The notes: generated by a model not told the origin, from the sequence alone. A stretch of 64,000 nt of DNA from Actinacidiphila yeochonensis CN732 (GCF_000745345.1 NZ_JQNR01000003.1:496001-560000); one strand, 5' to 3'; positions 42,679 to 51,022 are shown, counted from the stretch's first letter. A program made the numbers and translations.

Positions 42679-43692
42679 TCAGCCGGCCGCGCGTTCGGCG
42701 AGGGGGCGGCGGCGCAGGCCGGCGTCCTGGATAGCGAGCGGCACGTAGTCCTGGTCGAGGGCGCTGACGTCGGTGCCGGGCGGGACGATCTTGTCGACGC
42801 GGTCCAGGACCTCGTCGCTGAGGCGGACGTCGAGGCCGGCGAGGAGGTCGTCCAACTGGGCCATGGTGCGCGGTCCGGCGAGCGCGCTGGTGACGCCGGG
42901 GTGGGCGATGGTGAAGGCCATGGCGAGGTGGGTCAGGGGCATCCCCGCCTCCTGGGCGAGCGGGATGAGCTGCTCGACGACGTCGATGCGGCGCTCGTCG
43001 TTGAGGTGCTTGAAGAAGCCCGCGCGGCTCAGGTCGTTCTCGCTGTTCTTGCGCACGCGGCCGGTGAGCATGCCCTGGCCCAGCGGCCCCCAGGCCATGA
43101 CGCCCATGCCGTAGCGCTGCGCGACGGGCAGCACCTCGCGCTCGATGCCCCGGTTGAGGATGGAGTAGGGCGGCTGCTCGGTGTGGAAGCGCTCCAGGTT
43201 GCGGCGCTCCGCGACCCACTGGGCCTCGACGATGTCGGAGGCGGGGGTGGTGGAGGAGCCGATCGCGCGGACCTTTCCGCTGCGGACCAGGTCCGTGAGC
43301 GCGGAGAGGGTCTCCTCGATGTCGGTCGTGGGGTCGAGCCGCTGGACCTGGTAGACGTCGATGTGGTCCGTCCGCAGCCGGCGCAGCGAGTTCTCGACGG
43401 CGGTCGTGATCCAGCGCCGGGAGGTGCCCTGGCGGTTGAGCTCCCGGCCCAGGCCGAACTTGGTCGCCAGGACGACGTCGTCACGGCGCCCCTGGAGGGC
43501 CTTGCCGACCACTTCCTCGGAGTCACCGTAGGCGTCGGCGGTGTCGACGAAGTTGATGCCGGCGTCCAGCGCCTTGTGGATGATGCGCGCCGACTCCCCG
43601 GGTTCGTTGCCCATACGGGTGGCGAACATCAGGGCGCCGAGCGCGTAGGGGCTGACCTTGATGCCGGTGCGGCCCAGGGTGCGGTACTCCAT
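42679..43692 (-). CDS. Aldo/keto reductase with Gln at the usual catalytic His
   Basis: 337 residues, ATG 43692 after GGAGGG. AKR fold: NFVDTADAYGDSEEVVGKAL (Asp and Tyr of the tetrad), VVLATKFG (Lys), then IDVYQVQRLDPTTDIEETL, where Gln stands at the position that is His in most AKRs (Y-Q-x-H). NADPH-site segment AIGSSTTPASDIVEAQW and TSALAGPRTMAQLDDLL near the end. NADPH-dependent reduction of aldehydes or ketones is expected, though the His change may alter it. Divergent from and probably repressed by the TetR at 43809. Confidence 0.88.
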   Translation of the reverse strand: MEYRTLGRTGIKVSPYALGALMFATRMGNEPGESARIIHKALDAGINFVDTADAYGDSEEVVGKALQGRRDDVVLATKFGLGRELNRQGTSRRWITTAVENSLRRLRTDHIDVYQVQRLDPTTDIEETLSALTDLVRSGKVRAIGSSTTPASDIVEAQWVAERRNLERFHTEQPPYSILNRGIEREVLPVAQRYGMGVMAWGPLGQGMLTGRVRKNSENDLSRAGFFKHLNDERRIDVVEQLIPLAQEAGMPLTHLAMAFTIAHPGVTSALAGPRTMAQLDDLLAGLDVRLSDEVLDRVDKIVPPGTDVSALDQDYVPLAIQDAGLRRRPLAERAAG

Positions 43693-43750
43693 GGGGTCCC
43701 TCCAGGGGGTGCGAAGAGCGCGTCCGTGGGATGCTTGACGCTCAACCAAA

Positions 43751-43788
43751 CGGAAACTCTTTCCGGAACTATACGGAAAGCTTTTCCG
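43751..43788. promoter_or_regulatory. Two identical operators CGGAAA-N3-TTTCCG
   Basis: Sites at 43751-43765 and 43774-43788, each with perfect 6-bp arms around three bases and with centres 23 bp apart. They lie between the divergent AKR (43692) and TetR (43809) starts, so the TetR most likely binds both and controls both genes. Confidence 0.8.
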
Positions 43789-43808
43789 GTTACGCAACCG
43801 GAGCGAAC

Positions 43809-44435
43809 ATGACCGAGAAGGGCGGGCCGCCCCGCCGCATACGCGCGGACGCCCAGCGCAACGTGGACGCACTGGTCGAGGCCGCGAAGAAGGTCTTCGA
43901 CACGACCGGCGTCGACGCGCCCGCGAAGGAGATCACCGACCTGGCCGGAGTCGGCGTCGGGACGCTCTACCGGCACTTCCCCCTGCGCTCGGACCTGGTC
44001 AAGGCGGTGGTGGAGAGCGGGATCGACGCCCTCGCCGCCACGGCACCGGGACTGAGCGCCGCCCACGAGCCCGCCGAGGCGCTGGCCGAGTGGCTGCGCC
44101 GGTACACCGAGCTGCTGGGGACCAAACGAGGACTGGCCCCGGCCCTGCACTCGGGCGATCCGTCCTACGAAGGGCTGTCCGGCTACTTCCTGGACAAGGT
44201 CGGCCCCGTCCTCACGGCGCTGCTCGCCGACGCCGTGGCTGCCGGGACGGTCCGCGACGACGTCAGCGCCCGGGACCTGCTCTACGCCGTCGCCAACCTG
44301 TGCATGCCCGTGTCCGGCGAAGGCCCCGACTACAACCACCGCATGGTCGCCGTCCTCATCGACGGACTCCGCACCGCGCGCCCCGGCGTCGCGACCGACC
44401 CTTCGCACCGACCCGGCGGGGCGGCATCCCCCTGA
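43809..44435 (+). CDS. TetR-family regulator of the aldo/keto reductase
   Basis: 208 residues from ATG 43809 (GGAG at six bases). HTH: AKEITDLAGVGVGTLYRHFP-LRSDLVKAV. The ligand domain contains LRRYTELLGTKRGLAPALHS and LLYAVANLCMPVSGEGPDYN. This matches the SCO-type TetR often found opposite AKR or short-chain reductase genes. Starting further upstream (43731) would place the operators inside the gene, so 43809 is preferred. Confidence 0.88.
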   Translation: MTEKGGPPRRIRADAQRNVDALVEAAKKVFDTTGVDAPAKEITDLAGVGVGTLYRHFPLRSDLVKAVVESGIDALAATAPGLSAAHEPAEALAEWLRRYTELLGTKRGLAPALHSGDPSYEGLSGYFLDKVGPVLTALLADAVAAGTVRDDVSARDLLYAVANLCMPVSGEGPDYNHRMVAVLIDGLRTARPGVATDPSHRPGGAASP

Positions 44436-44497
44436 GAACCCAACAGCGCGGAGGCCGATGACGGAGGTCCGACGGCGCAGAGTCCCTTGCGGGTCGC

Positions 44498-44893
44498 TCA
44501 GATCGCCGAGATTTCGAGCGGGTTCATGTAGTCGCGGAATCGGGTCACGCGGCCGTCCTGACGCGTGACGAACCAGACGTAGCTCAGGTCGATCGGTGAT
44601 CCGTCCGCGGAACGGTGATGGCGGGCGACCGCCTCGACGATCAGATCGTCGCCGCTCTCGTAGGCGCGGACCTCCGTGAGCGAGCCGTAGCGGAGCTGAC
44701 CGCCGTCGAGCAGGCCACGCAGGAAGGTGTCGATCTCCTCGCGGCCCTCCAGCCGCACCGGGCCGGCGGGGGTGAAGGGAATCTCGTAGAGCGCGTCCGG
44801 AGCGAAGATCGACGTGAAGCCGTCGAGATCGTCGGCCCAGAGCGAGTCGAGTGCGCGGGAGAACCACGAGGGCAGGGTGGATGATGAGGTCAT
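44498..44893 (-). CDS. SnoaL-like/NTF2-fold protein
   Basis: 131 residues, ATG 44893 after GGAG. Pattern of the SnoaL-like NTF2 fold: LWADDLDGFTSIFAPDALYE-IPFTP, LEGREEIDTFLRGLLDGG, DLIVEAVARHHRSADGSPID-LSYVWFV, GRVTRFRDYMNP. Members are polyketide cyclases, hydrolases or ligand-binding proteins; no activity can be assigned. Divergent from a TetR gene with only 26 bases between annotated starts. Confidence 0.85.
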   Translation of the reverse strand: MTSSSTLPSWFSRALDSLWADDLDGFTSIFAPDALYEIPFTPAGPVRLEGREEIDTFLRGLLDGGQLRYGSLTEVRAYESGDDLIVEAVARHHRSADGSPIDLSYVWFVTRQDGRVTRFRDYMNPLEISAI

Positions 44894-44919
44894 TACGTCT
44901 CCAGTGAGGTGTTCGACCC

Positions 44920-45549
44920 GTGTGTCCTGAAGAGCCTAACACCATTACGGACCACCAGTCCGAAAATAGGGAGCGGAGGCGCGGCCGCCCTCCGACCTCG
45001 CCCGAGGTGGTACTCAAGGCCGCGGACAAGCTCTTCGCGCGAGCCGACGTCAGCAGCGTCTCCATGGATGACATCGCGGCGGAGGCACAGGTCGGGAAGG
45101 GAACGGTCTTCCGGCTCTTCGGCAGTCGCGACGGCCTGCTGGACGCGCTGTGGGCCACGAAGGCCCAGGACCTGCGGGACCAGGCGGAGAGCGGCCCCCC
45201 ACCGCTCGGCCCCGGGGCGCCCGCGCGGGACCGAGCCGTCGCGTTCCTCGACGCGGTGCTCACCTTCAAGCTCGACAACGGCAACCTGCTGAGAGCTCGC
45301 GAAGCGACGGCTTCCGGGCTGCTGCAAAGCGAGCAGTACCGGTGGATGAGGGACCTGCTGGCGCGGACAGCGATGGAGGCCCTCCCCACCCTGACAGCCG
45401 AGGACGCCGCATACCTGGCGCACATCCTGCTGGCCGCCGTGCACATCGACCTGGTCGACGAACTCCTGGCGTCCGGACAGACGCCCTCCGCGATCCGCCG
45501 CATCCAACGAGCACACGTACGCGCCGTCCTGAGCAGCGAACTCGGCTAG
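44920..45549 (+). CDS. TetR-family regulator beside SnoaL-like gene
   Basis: 209 residues from GTG 44920. HTH region RRRGRPPTSPEVVLKAADKL ... SMDDIAAEAQVGKGTVFRLF-GSRDGLLDALW. The helical ligand domain follows to LSSELG. The start is doubtful: no ribosome site, and an operator-like repeat lies inside codons 10-15. The stop codon TAG is also the left edge of MITE-like copy B, so the element sits exactly at the gene end. Confidence 0.82.
   Translation: MCPEEPNTITDHQSENRERRRGRPPTSPEVVLKAADKLFARADVSSVSMDDIAAEAQVGKGTVFRLFGSRDGLLDALWATKAQDLRDQAESGPPPLGPGAPARDRAVAFLDAVLTFKLDNGNLLRAREATASGLLQSEQYRWMRDLLARTAMEALPTLTAEDAAYLAHILLAAVHIDLVDELLASGQTPSAIRRIQRAHVRAVLSSELG
44948..44962. promoter_or_regulatory. 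Inverted repeat CGGAC-CACCA-GTCCG
   Basis: Perfect 5-bp arms, 55-69 bases upstream of the SnoaL-like start and inside the first codons of the annotated tetR. It is flanked by ATTA and AAAAT. A candidate TetR operator that also questions the tetR start. Confidence 0.5.
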
Positions 45550-45707
45550 TGCCGCGACCGGCACGGTTCGCCCGGCAGCGAGGTGTCCTGGTGCGGTCGG
45601 CCGCAAGGCGCCGAACCGGCCTCGTCGTGGGCCTGCTCGGCCGGTACGGCAACGCGGCGGACGGCCGTGCCAGGACGGCGAGCGGGGCGCACCCTGCCGG
45701 GAGCGGC
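45546..45707. mobile_element. 162-bp MITE-like element, copy B
   Basis: Colinear with 2570-2731. The termini 45551-45567 and 45691-45707 form an inverted repeat (14 of 17). The left flank CTAGT is shared with copy A, but no matching CTAG is found on the right. No coding potential. It separates tetR from the ATP-binding gene; 45708-45826 holds nothing further. Confidence 0.6.
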
Positions 45708-45826
45708 ACTGGAGCCCCCGGTTCCGTCCGGCCGCCGGCGGGACCAGAGGGCGACGCCCGCGACATGGAGTCCGGCCGACCGAGTGGTGGCGTTCTTCTC
45801 GCAGCGGGCGGCGCCTCGCCGCCGCC

Positions 45827-46588
45827 TCAGACGGCGCGGACCGGCGCGGGGCCGTAGGACGGGTCGGTCAACTGCCAGGTGTGCGCGCCCGGGTGGTCGG
45901 CGAACTCGCAACAGGGCGCGGCCTCCGGGACGGGACCGACGGCCGCGCAGTCGCGGAGCACGGTGAGCGCGGCGGGCGGGCACCCCCGCGTCCACGCGGC
46001 CCACAACGCGCCCGCGTCGCCGTCGAGTTCCATCACGAACGCGTGGTGGTCGCCGGTGGCGTGGCCCTCCAGCGTGCACCGCAGGCGCCGCTCCACGTCC
46101 TCGGGCCGGGCCGTTCCGGACGCGAACCGCAGCGCCGCGTCGAGCAGTCGGAGCGGGAGGCCGACGCGCTCACCGCACACGGCCCGCGCCCCGGCGACCC
46201 GCATCTCGACCCACACGTCCTTGCCCGTCGCCGTGGGAACGGCGCCCCACACCTCGGCCATCCCCTGGAGGACCAGCAGCCCCCGCCCGCCCTCCGCGTC
46301 CCAGTCGGGCTCCCGCATCCGCGGCAGGACCGGACTGCTGTCGCTCACGGTCACCCGGACCCCGTCGGCCTGCCGCTGGAGCGTGAGCACGCACTCCGGC
46401 GATCCGGTGTGCTTCCCGACGTTCGACAGCAACTCGGAGACGCACAGCGCGACATCGCCCGCCAGCTCCGCGAAGCCCCACAGCCGGGTGTACGCGTCAG
46501 CGGTATGGCGCAGCTCCGCGACGGCTTCGGGGACGGCGACGACTTCCCGCCGGAACCGTGGATGACCTGCCTGTGCCCTGGGGTTCAT
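45827..46588 (-). CDS. ATP-binding protein, anti-sigma (RsbW/HATPase_c_2) type
   Basis: 253 residues, ATG 46588 after TGGAGAA. N-terminal HATPase: N box CVSELLSNVGKHTGSPE, G1 DSSPVLPRM, G2 GGRGLLVLQGM. An added C-terminal domain of about 110 residues (LDAALRFASGTARPEDVERR, DCAAVGPVPEAAPCCEFADH) is seen in many Streptomyces members paired with XRE and DUF397 genes. Divergent from the XRE gene and likely part of the same regulatory module. Partner unknown. Confidence 0.88.
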   Translation of the reverse strand: MNPRAQAGHPRFRREVVAVPEAVAELRHTADAYTRLWGFAELAGDVALCVSELLSNVGKHTGSPECVLTLQRQADGVRVTVSDSSPVLPRMREPDWDAEGGRGLLVLQGMAEVWGAVPTATGKDVWVEMRVAGARAVCGERVGLPLRLLDAALRFASGTARPEDVERRLRCTLEGHATGDHHAFVMELDGDAGALWAAWTRGCPPAALTVLRDCAAVGPVPEAAPCCEFADHPGAHTWQLTDPSYGPAPVRAV

Positions 46589-46628
46589 GGATTCTCCAGC
46601 GCCGATCACGGCGCGCACGAAGGGTCGA

Positions 46629-46652
46629 CAGCACGTCACGCAACACGTGCTG
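46629..46652. promoter_or_regulatory. Inverted repeat CAGCACGT-N8-ACGTGCTG
   Basis: Perfect 8-bp arms, in the divergent spacer between the ATP-binding gene (46588) and the XRE gene (46758). A second looser dyad is at 46709-46733 (AACTTTCACC / GGTTGAAGTT). Likely operator of the XRE regulator. Confidence 0.55.
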
Positions 46653-46757
46653 TGAGTCACGGCAAGGATGGTGCCGCGCCCGCAGTCACTTAGGCAAGTA
46701 TTCCTAGGAACTTTCACCTTCGAGGTTGAAGTTGGACAGAATCCGTTGCGGAGGACA

Positions 46758-47702
46758 GTGCGCGAACACCACCATGTCTCCATGCCACAAGACGAGATGC
46801 CCACGATGCGCAGCCGCCGATTGGGCGGGGAACTGCGCCGGCTCCGCCTCAAGTGCGGTCTCGGCGTGCGGGATGCCGCCGAGGCGTTGGAGTGCGGCCA
46901 ACCCAAGATCAGCCAGATCGAGAACGGCAACCGCGGCATCAGACCGCTCGATCTCACGACGCTGCTGAACCTTTACGGCGTCGAGGACGAGCAGTACCGG
47001 GCGGCCATGCGAAGGCTGGCCAAGGAGATCCACAAGGTCGACTGGTGGAGCGGCCAGGGCCCGGTGCTCCACAGCGCCCTACGCGACTATCTGACTCTGG
47101 AAGCCGACTCCAAGCTGGTGCGTGACTACGAACACGCCGTCATTCCAGGTGTTCTACAGACCGAGGCCTACATGCGGCATCTGTTCTCCATGGCGCTGCC
47201 GCCAGAGAAGGTCGAACCGATGGTTGAGGCGCGGATGAAGCGCAAGGAACTCCTCGAAGACCGCCACGGTTTCAGGCTGCGGGCGGTCATCGACGTGCCC
47301 GCACTCCACAGGATCAGCGCGGGTCCGGAGGTACGACGCGACCAGTTGAAGCACTTGGACGAAGTGGGCCAGCGTCCCAACGTGACCATCCAGGTATTGC
47401 CGCTGGAGACCACACTGCCGATGGAGGCGTACGGGCCCTTCACGCTGTTCACGATGCGCGACGATCCCCCGGCGGACTATGTGTGGTTGGAGCACATCAC
47501 GGGTGGTACGTTGCTTGAGCGGCCGGTCGACGTCCAGGCATACGTCAAGGTGTGGGACGAGATGACGGCCGCCGCTCTGTCCCCTTCCGCGTCGCAGCAA
47601 CACCTCCGTGATCTCCTCAAGGAATACGCCGCACATGACCCAGGAGTCAGCACCACGCATCACCCCGAGCGGGTTGGGGGGCGCGCTGTGGCGAACGAGT
47701 AG
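46758..47702 (+). CDS. XRE-family regulator with DUF5753-type sensor domain
   Basis: 314 residues if GTG 46758 is used (GGAGG three bases before). ATG 46782 is the alternative, without a ribosome site. HTH: GVRDAAEALECGQPKISQIE-NGNRGI. The C-terminal 180 residues (LRDYLTLEADSKLVRDYEHA, VIPGVLQTEAYMRHLFS, RPNVTIQVLPL) match the domain that follows the HTH in the WhiJ-like Streptomyces group. The gene is visibly richer in A/T than its neighbours. Its 3' end overlaps the first DUF397 gene by 68 bases. Confidence 0.88.
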   Translation: MREHHHVSMPQDEMPTMRSRRLGGELRRLRLKCGLGVRDAAEALECGQPKISQIENGNRGIRPLDLTTLLNLYGVEDEQYRAAMRRLAKEIHKVDWWSGQGPVLHSALRDYLTLEADSKLVRDYEHAVIPGVLQTEAYMRHLFSMALPPEKVEPMVEARMKRKELLEDRHGFRLRAVIDVPALHRISAGPEVRRDQLKHLDEVGQRPNVTIQVLPLETTLPMEAYGPFTLFTMRDDPPADYVWLEHITGGTLLERPVDVQAYVKVWDEMTAAALSPSASQQHLRDLLKEYAAHDPGVSTTHHPERVGGRAVANE

Positions 47703-47865
47703 CTACAGCGGAAGCAACAACAACTGCGTCGAGCACGCCCAACTCGCCGACGGCCGCCAGGCCGTCCGCGACACCAAGGACCGCGAGAGCGGCGCCCTGG
47801 TCTTCGACGCCGACTCCTGGCAGCACTTCCTCACCGCTGTCCGCGAGGGCACCTTCGACATCTGA
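47635..47865 (+). CDS. DUF397 protein, copy 1
   Basis: 76 residues (MTQESAPRITPSGLGGALWR). DUF397 core: TSSYSGSNNNCVEHAQLADG, VRDTKDRESGALVFDADSWQ, FLTAVREGTFDI. Small acidic partners of WhiJ-type XRE regulators, thought to modulate them. Starts inside the XRE gene; AAGGA is 11 bases upstream. Confidence 0.88.
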   Translation: MTQESAPRITPSGLGGALWRTSSYSGSNNNCVEHAQLADGRQAVRDTKDRESGALVFDADSWQHFLTAVREGTFDI

Positions 47866-47954
47866 CGTCCCGCACCCTCGTGGGGTTGAACGTCGAGATG
47901 CGCGGTCACAGGCGGTCATCAGCAGCAGCAACCCTAAGAGAAGGACAGCTGCAC

Positions 47955-48182
47955 ATGACTAAGTCGATACGCCACACCGCCCCGAGCGAGTTGGCGGGCG
48001 CACTCTGGCACAAGAGCAGCTACAGCGGAGCGGTCGACAACTGCGTCGAGCACGCCCGACTCGCCGACGGCCGCCAGGCCGTCCGGGACACCAAGGACCG
48101 CGAGAGCGGCGCCCTGGTCTTCGACGCCGACTCCTGGCAGTACTTCCTCACCGCCGTCCGCGAGGGCACCTTCGACGTGTGA
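47955..48182 (+). CDS. DUF397 protein, copy 2
   Basis: 75 residues, AAGGA nine bases before ATG 47955. The last 48 codons are almost identical to copy 1 at DNA level (offset 317 bases, about six differences over 145 bases), while the N-termini differ (MTKSIRHTAPSELAGALWHK). This points to recent duplication or gene conversion with separate upstream parts. Confidence 0.88.
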   Translation: MTKSIRHTAPSELAGALWHKSSYSGAVDNCVEHARLADGRQAVRDTKDRESGALVFDADSWQYFLTAVREGTFDV

Positions 48183-48520
48183 CCCTCGCGCCGTCCGGAC
48201 GTCGTTGCTGGATGGCGGAGCCCGCTCATGTCCGCGCACGCGACACCTCGTGCCCTGCCCACCCCGGCGTCGTCCTGAACGGCCCGGCCCCGCATCCTCC
48301 CGCTCGCGCCGGGACACGGGGCCGGGCCGTCGCCGTACGTGGGCCGACCGGCTGCGGGGGCGACGACGGACCGCGTAGTAGGCGTGCAGCGCGGCTGACA
48401 CCTTCGTGGGCGACCACAGGGTCGGACCGCCAGGCGTGCGGGAGTTCGGCGTCGTCCGCCTCGACTGCCGCGAGACCGACAGATGCGGCAGGCCAGGAGA
48501 CCTGCCTTTCCGTCGCCTCG
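48183..48520. other. 338-bp convergent intergenic region
   Basis: Between the second DUF397 gene and the MATE gene ends. I see no gene, strong hairpin or repeat. Confidence 0.5.
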
Positions 48521-49948
48521 TCATGCGCGTCCTCCGCGGTTCCGGTGCACTCGGTCATGGGCGGATGCCACGGAGGCTCCGGCACCGGAACCATCGGGTT
48601 TTCCCGCTCCGCCGACCAGCGCTTCCCTGCCTTCCCGCTGCGCCACACGACGGTACATGCGGGTGACGGCCGCGCACTGGAGGGCGGTCGCCACCGCCAT
48701 GGCCAGGCAGATACCGCGCAAACCGGCGCCGGACAGGGCGTACGCGAGGGCGAGTTGGAGCGTCACGCCGCATGTGGTGATCCGGGCGAGGGCCGGGCTG
48801 CCGCCGGCGGCCTCGAACACCCCGCCCAGCGCGATGAAGCAGGCGAGCAGCACCAGGTAGGGGCCCACGCACCGCAGGTAGAGCGTGCCGGCGGCGGCCA
48901 CCCGCCCGCCCGCGCCGAATCCGCGCAGTATCCAGGGGGCCGCGGCGAGCAGGGCCAGGGCGGCGGCGAGCCCGAGGGCTCCGGCGAGGACGAGTGCCTG
49001 GCGTCCGACGGCGCGGCGCGCGTCGTGCCCGGCGCCGAGGAGGTGCGCGGTGTGGATGGCGGCGGCCTGCCGCACCGCGTAGAAGGCCATGGTGGCGACG
49101 TACGTCGCCTTGGTCGCGATCCCGTACGCCGCCACGTCGGCCACGCCGATCCGGGCGACGACGCCGACGAGGGCGAGGGTCCCGGCCATCCTGACGACGA
49201 AGTCGGCGGACATCGGCAGCCCGGTCGCGGCGGTACGGCGGGCGTCGGCCCAGAGGCTTCCCGCCGTTGAGCGCTCCCCCGCCGCATCCGACGCCGTTTC
49301 CCTGAGCGGGACGTTGCGGCGCAGGGCGACGAGGCCGCGGGCGAGCGCGGCCGTACGCCCCAGGACCGTGGAGACGGCCGCCCCGCGCACCCCGAGGCCC
49401 AGGCCGATGATGAGGGCGGGGTCCAGGACGAGGATCAGCCCGTTCGCGAGCAGGGACAGCCTCATCGGGGTGCGGGTGTCACCGGCGCCCTTGAGGATGC
49501 CGTCGACGACGTTGGTGGCGAAGAACACCGCGATCCCGGGGAGCGCGATCGCGAAGTACCCGGTGGCGAGGGAGAGCGGGCGGCCGTCGCCGCCGCCGAG
49601 GACGAGCCGGGCCACCGGCTCGCGGCACAGGTAGCCTCCGACGGCCACGACCGGTGTGACGACCGCCCACAGCGTCCAGCCGCCGCGCACGGCGGACCGC
49701 ACCCCTGCCGGGTCGCCCGCGCCCCGGGCTCGCGCCACCAGCACGGTGGTGCCGGAGCCCGCCACGAGGACGACGCCGAGCAGCAGGTTCTCGACGTTCG
49801 TCGCGACCGCCACCGCCGCCACCGAGGCCCCGCCGAGCCGTGCCACCCAGACCATGTTGATGATCCCCGCCGTCACCCCGGCCAGAAGCTCGAAGTAGAC
49901 CGGGTACGCCAGCGACGCCAGCCGGCGCCGGAGTTCCGTGCCGTCCAC
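48521..49948 (-). CDS. MATE-family multidrug efflux protein
   Basis: 475 residues from GTG 49948 (GAGGGGGGA upstream), 12 predicted membrane segments in two similar halves: LAYPVYFELLAGVTAGIINM, ATNVENLLLGVVLVAGSGTT, and in the second half TGLPMSADFVVRMAGTLALV, AYGIATKATYVATMAFYAVR. Cation-coupled drug export expected. A hydrophilic tail (GAGKPDGSGAGASVASAHDR) ends it. Divergent from the PadR gene, the common efflux-pump/repressor arrangement. Confidence 0.87.
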   Translation of the reverse strand: MDGTELRRRLASLAYPVYFELLAGVTAGIINMVWVARLGGASVAAVAVATNVENLLLGVVLVAGSGTTVLVARARGAGDPAGVRSAVRGGWTLWAVVTPVVAVGGYLCREPVARLVLGGGDGRPLSLATGYFAIALPGIAVFFATNVVDGILKGAGDTRTPMRLSLLANGLILVLDPALIIGLGLGVRGAAVSTVLGRTAALARGLVALRRNVPLRETASDAAGERSTAGSLWADARRTAATGLPMSADFVVRMAGTLALVGVVARIGVADVAAYGIATKATYVATMAFYAVRQAAAIHTAHLLGAGHDARRAVGRQALVLAGALGLAAALALLAAAPWILRGFGAGGRVAAAGTLYLRCVGPYLVLLACFIALGGVFEAAGGSPALARITTCGVTLQLALAYALSGAGLRGICLAMAVATALQCAAVTRMYRRVAQREGREALVGGAGKPDGSGAGASVASAHDRVHRNRGGRA

Positions 49949-50098
49949 CGACCGTCCCCCCTCGTTTCGCTGTACCTCGAATCGATGTACAGCGATAAGA
50001 GATAGCATGGCCGCGTCACCCCCGCCAAGGGTCCGGACGCGGCCGGACGCCAGGGGGACGAGCGCAGGAGACGGGAAACGGAAAGGGGCTCTACGGGC

Positions 50099-50635
50099 AT
50101 GCTGGAGCTGTCGGTTCTGGGGTTCCTCCACGAGGAGCCCCTGCACGGATACGAGTTGAAGGCGCGCATCCAGGCCCTCAACGGCCACATCCGCCCGGTG
50201 AGCGACGGCGCGCTCTACCCGGCCATCACCCGGCTGGCGAAGGCGGGCCTGGTGGAGCAGCACACCGAGCCCGGGAGCGGTGCCGCCAACCGCCGGATCG
50301 TCTCCCTCACCCCGGCCGGCCGGGCCGAACTGCTGTCCCGGCTGCGCGACCCCAAGGACGTCGAGATCTCCGACGGTCAGCGCTTCTTCGCGCTGCTCGC
50401 GTTCCTGCGCCACCTGCCGGACCCAGCCGGCCAGGCCGCCGTTCTGCGCCGCAGGCAGGCGTTCCTGGAGACGCCGGCCAGCTTCTTCTACCGCGACGGC
50501 GAGCCGGTGAGCGCCGAGGAGGTCCCCGACCTCTTCCGGCAGGGCATGCTCCGCGTCGCACGGGCCACAGCGGCGGCGGAGCGGGCGTGGCTGGCCGAGT
50601 CGATCGCCCGCCTTGACGACGAGGCCCGGCGGTGA
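50099..50635 (+). CDS. PadR-family transcriptional regulator
   Basis: 178 residues, ATG 50099. N-terminal PadR winged helix (MLELSVLGFLHEEPLHGYEL, SDGALYPAITRLAKAGLVEQ, RRIVSLTPAGRAELLSRLRD) and a C-terminal helical dimer domain. Divergent from the MATE pump; a partly symmetric A/T-rich element around 49978-50006 (ATCGATGTACAGCGAT) is the probable shared operator region. Confidence 0.9.
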   Translation: MLELSVLGFLHEEPLHGYELKARIQALNGHIRPVSDGALYPAITRLAKAGLVEQHTEPGSGAANRRIVSLTPAGRAELLSRLRDPKDVEISDGQRFFALLAFLRHLPDPAGQAAVLRRRQAFLETPASFFYRDGEPVSAEEVPDLFRQGMLRVARATAAAERAWLAESIARLDDEARR

Positions 50636-50655
50636 GGGGCGCCACCCGGCGGGTG

Positions 50656-50695
50656 GGCCGGTCCCCCGTCCCGCTGGTCGGGGACCCCTCGGCCG
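50656..50695. terminator. Terminator hairpin between PadR and hypothetical gene
   Basis: GGTCCCC (50660-50666) pairs with GGGGACC (50680-50686), with additional GGCC/GGCC pairing outside. Lies between convergent genes. Confidence 0.5.
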
Positions 50696-50713
50696 CAGGC
50701 CCGGCGCGCGCCG

Positions 50714-51022
50714 TCAGCCCTGTTCGGCGGCCTCGGCCCCGGCCTCGGCGTCCTCGCGGTTCCAGTCGACGTCGGGCGGGACCGGGTTCCACCTGTACCT
50801 GAGCTCCTCCTCGTCCTTGAGGAGGACGCCCGCCGCCGCCATCAGGTCGAGCATCTCGACGAGGGCCTCGCCGACCGGGTAGTCGGCTATCCAGAACAGC
50901 CGCTTGACCGAGCCGAAGGTGCGCTCGCGTGGAAAGACCCCGAGATGACGGCCGAGGCGGTAGCCCGCGATGTCGTGGTCGGTCCAGTCGGCGAGTGCGT
51001 CCCGCAGGGCCGTCGGTTCCAT
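50714..51022 (-). CDS. Hypothetical protein, 102 aa
   Basis: Starts MEPTALRDALADWTDHDIAG at ATG 51022 after GGGGGAG. No family recognised. It is acidic, with a central FGSVKRLFWIADYPVGEALV and helix EMLDLMAAAGVLLKDEEELR; the ending WNPVPPDVDWNREDAE is conserved-looking. Divergent from panB. Cytoplasmic, no membrane segment. Confidence 0.7.
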   Translation of the reverse strand: MEPTALRDALADWTDHDIAGYRLGRHLGVFPRERTFGSVKRLFWIADYPVGEALVEMLDLMAAAGVLLKDEEELRYRWNPVPPDVDWNREDAEAGAEAAEQG

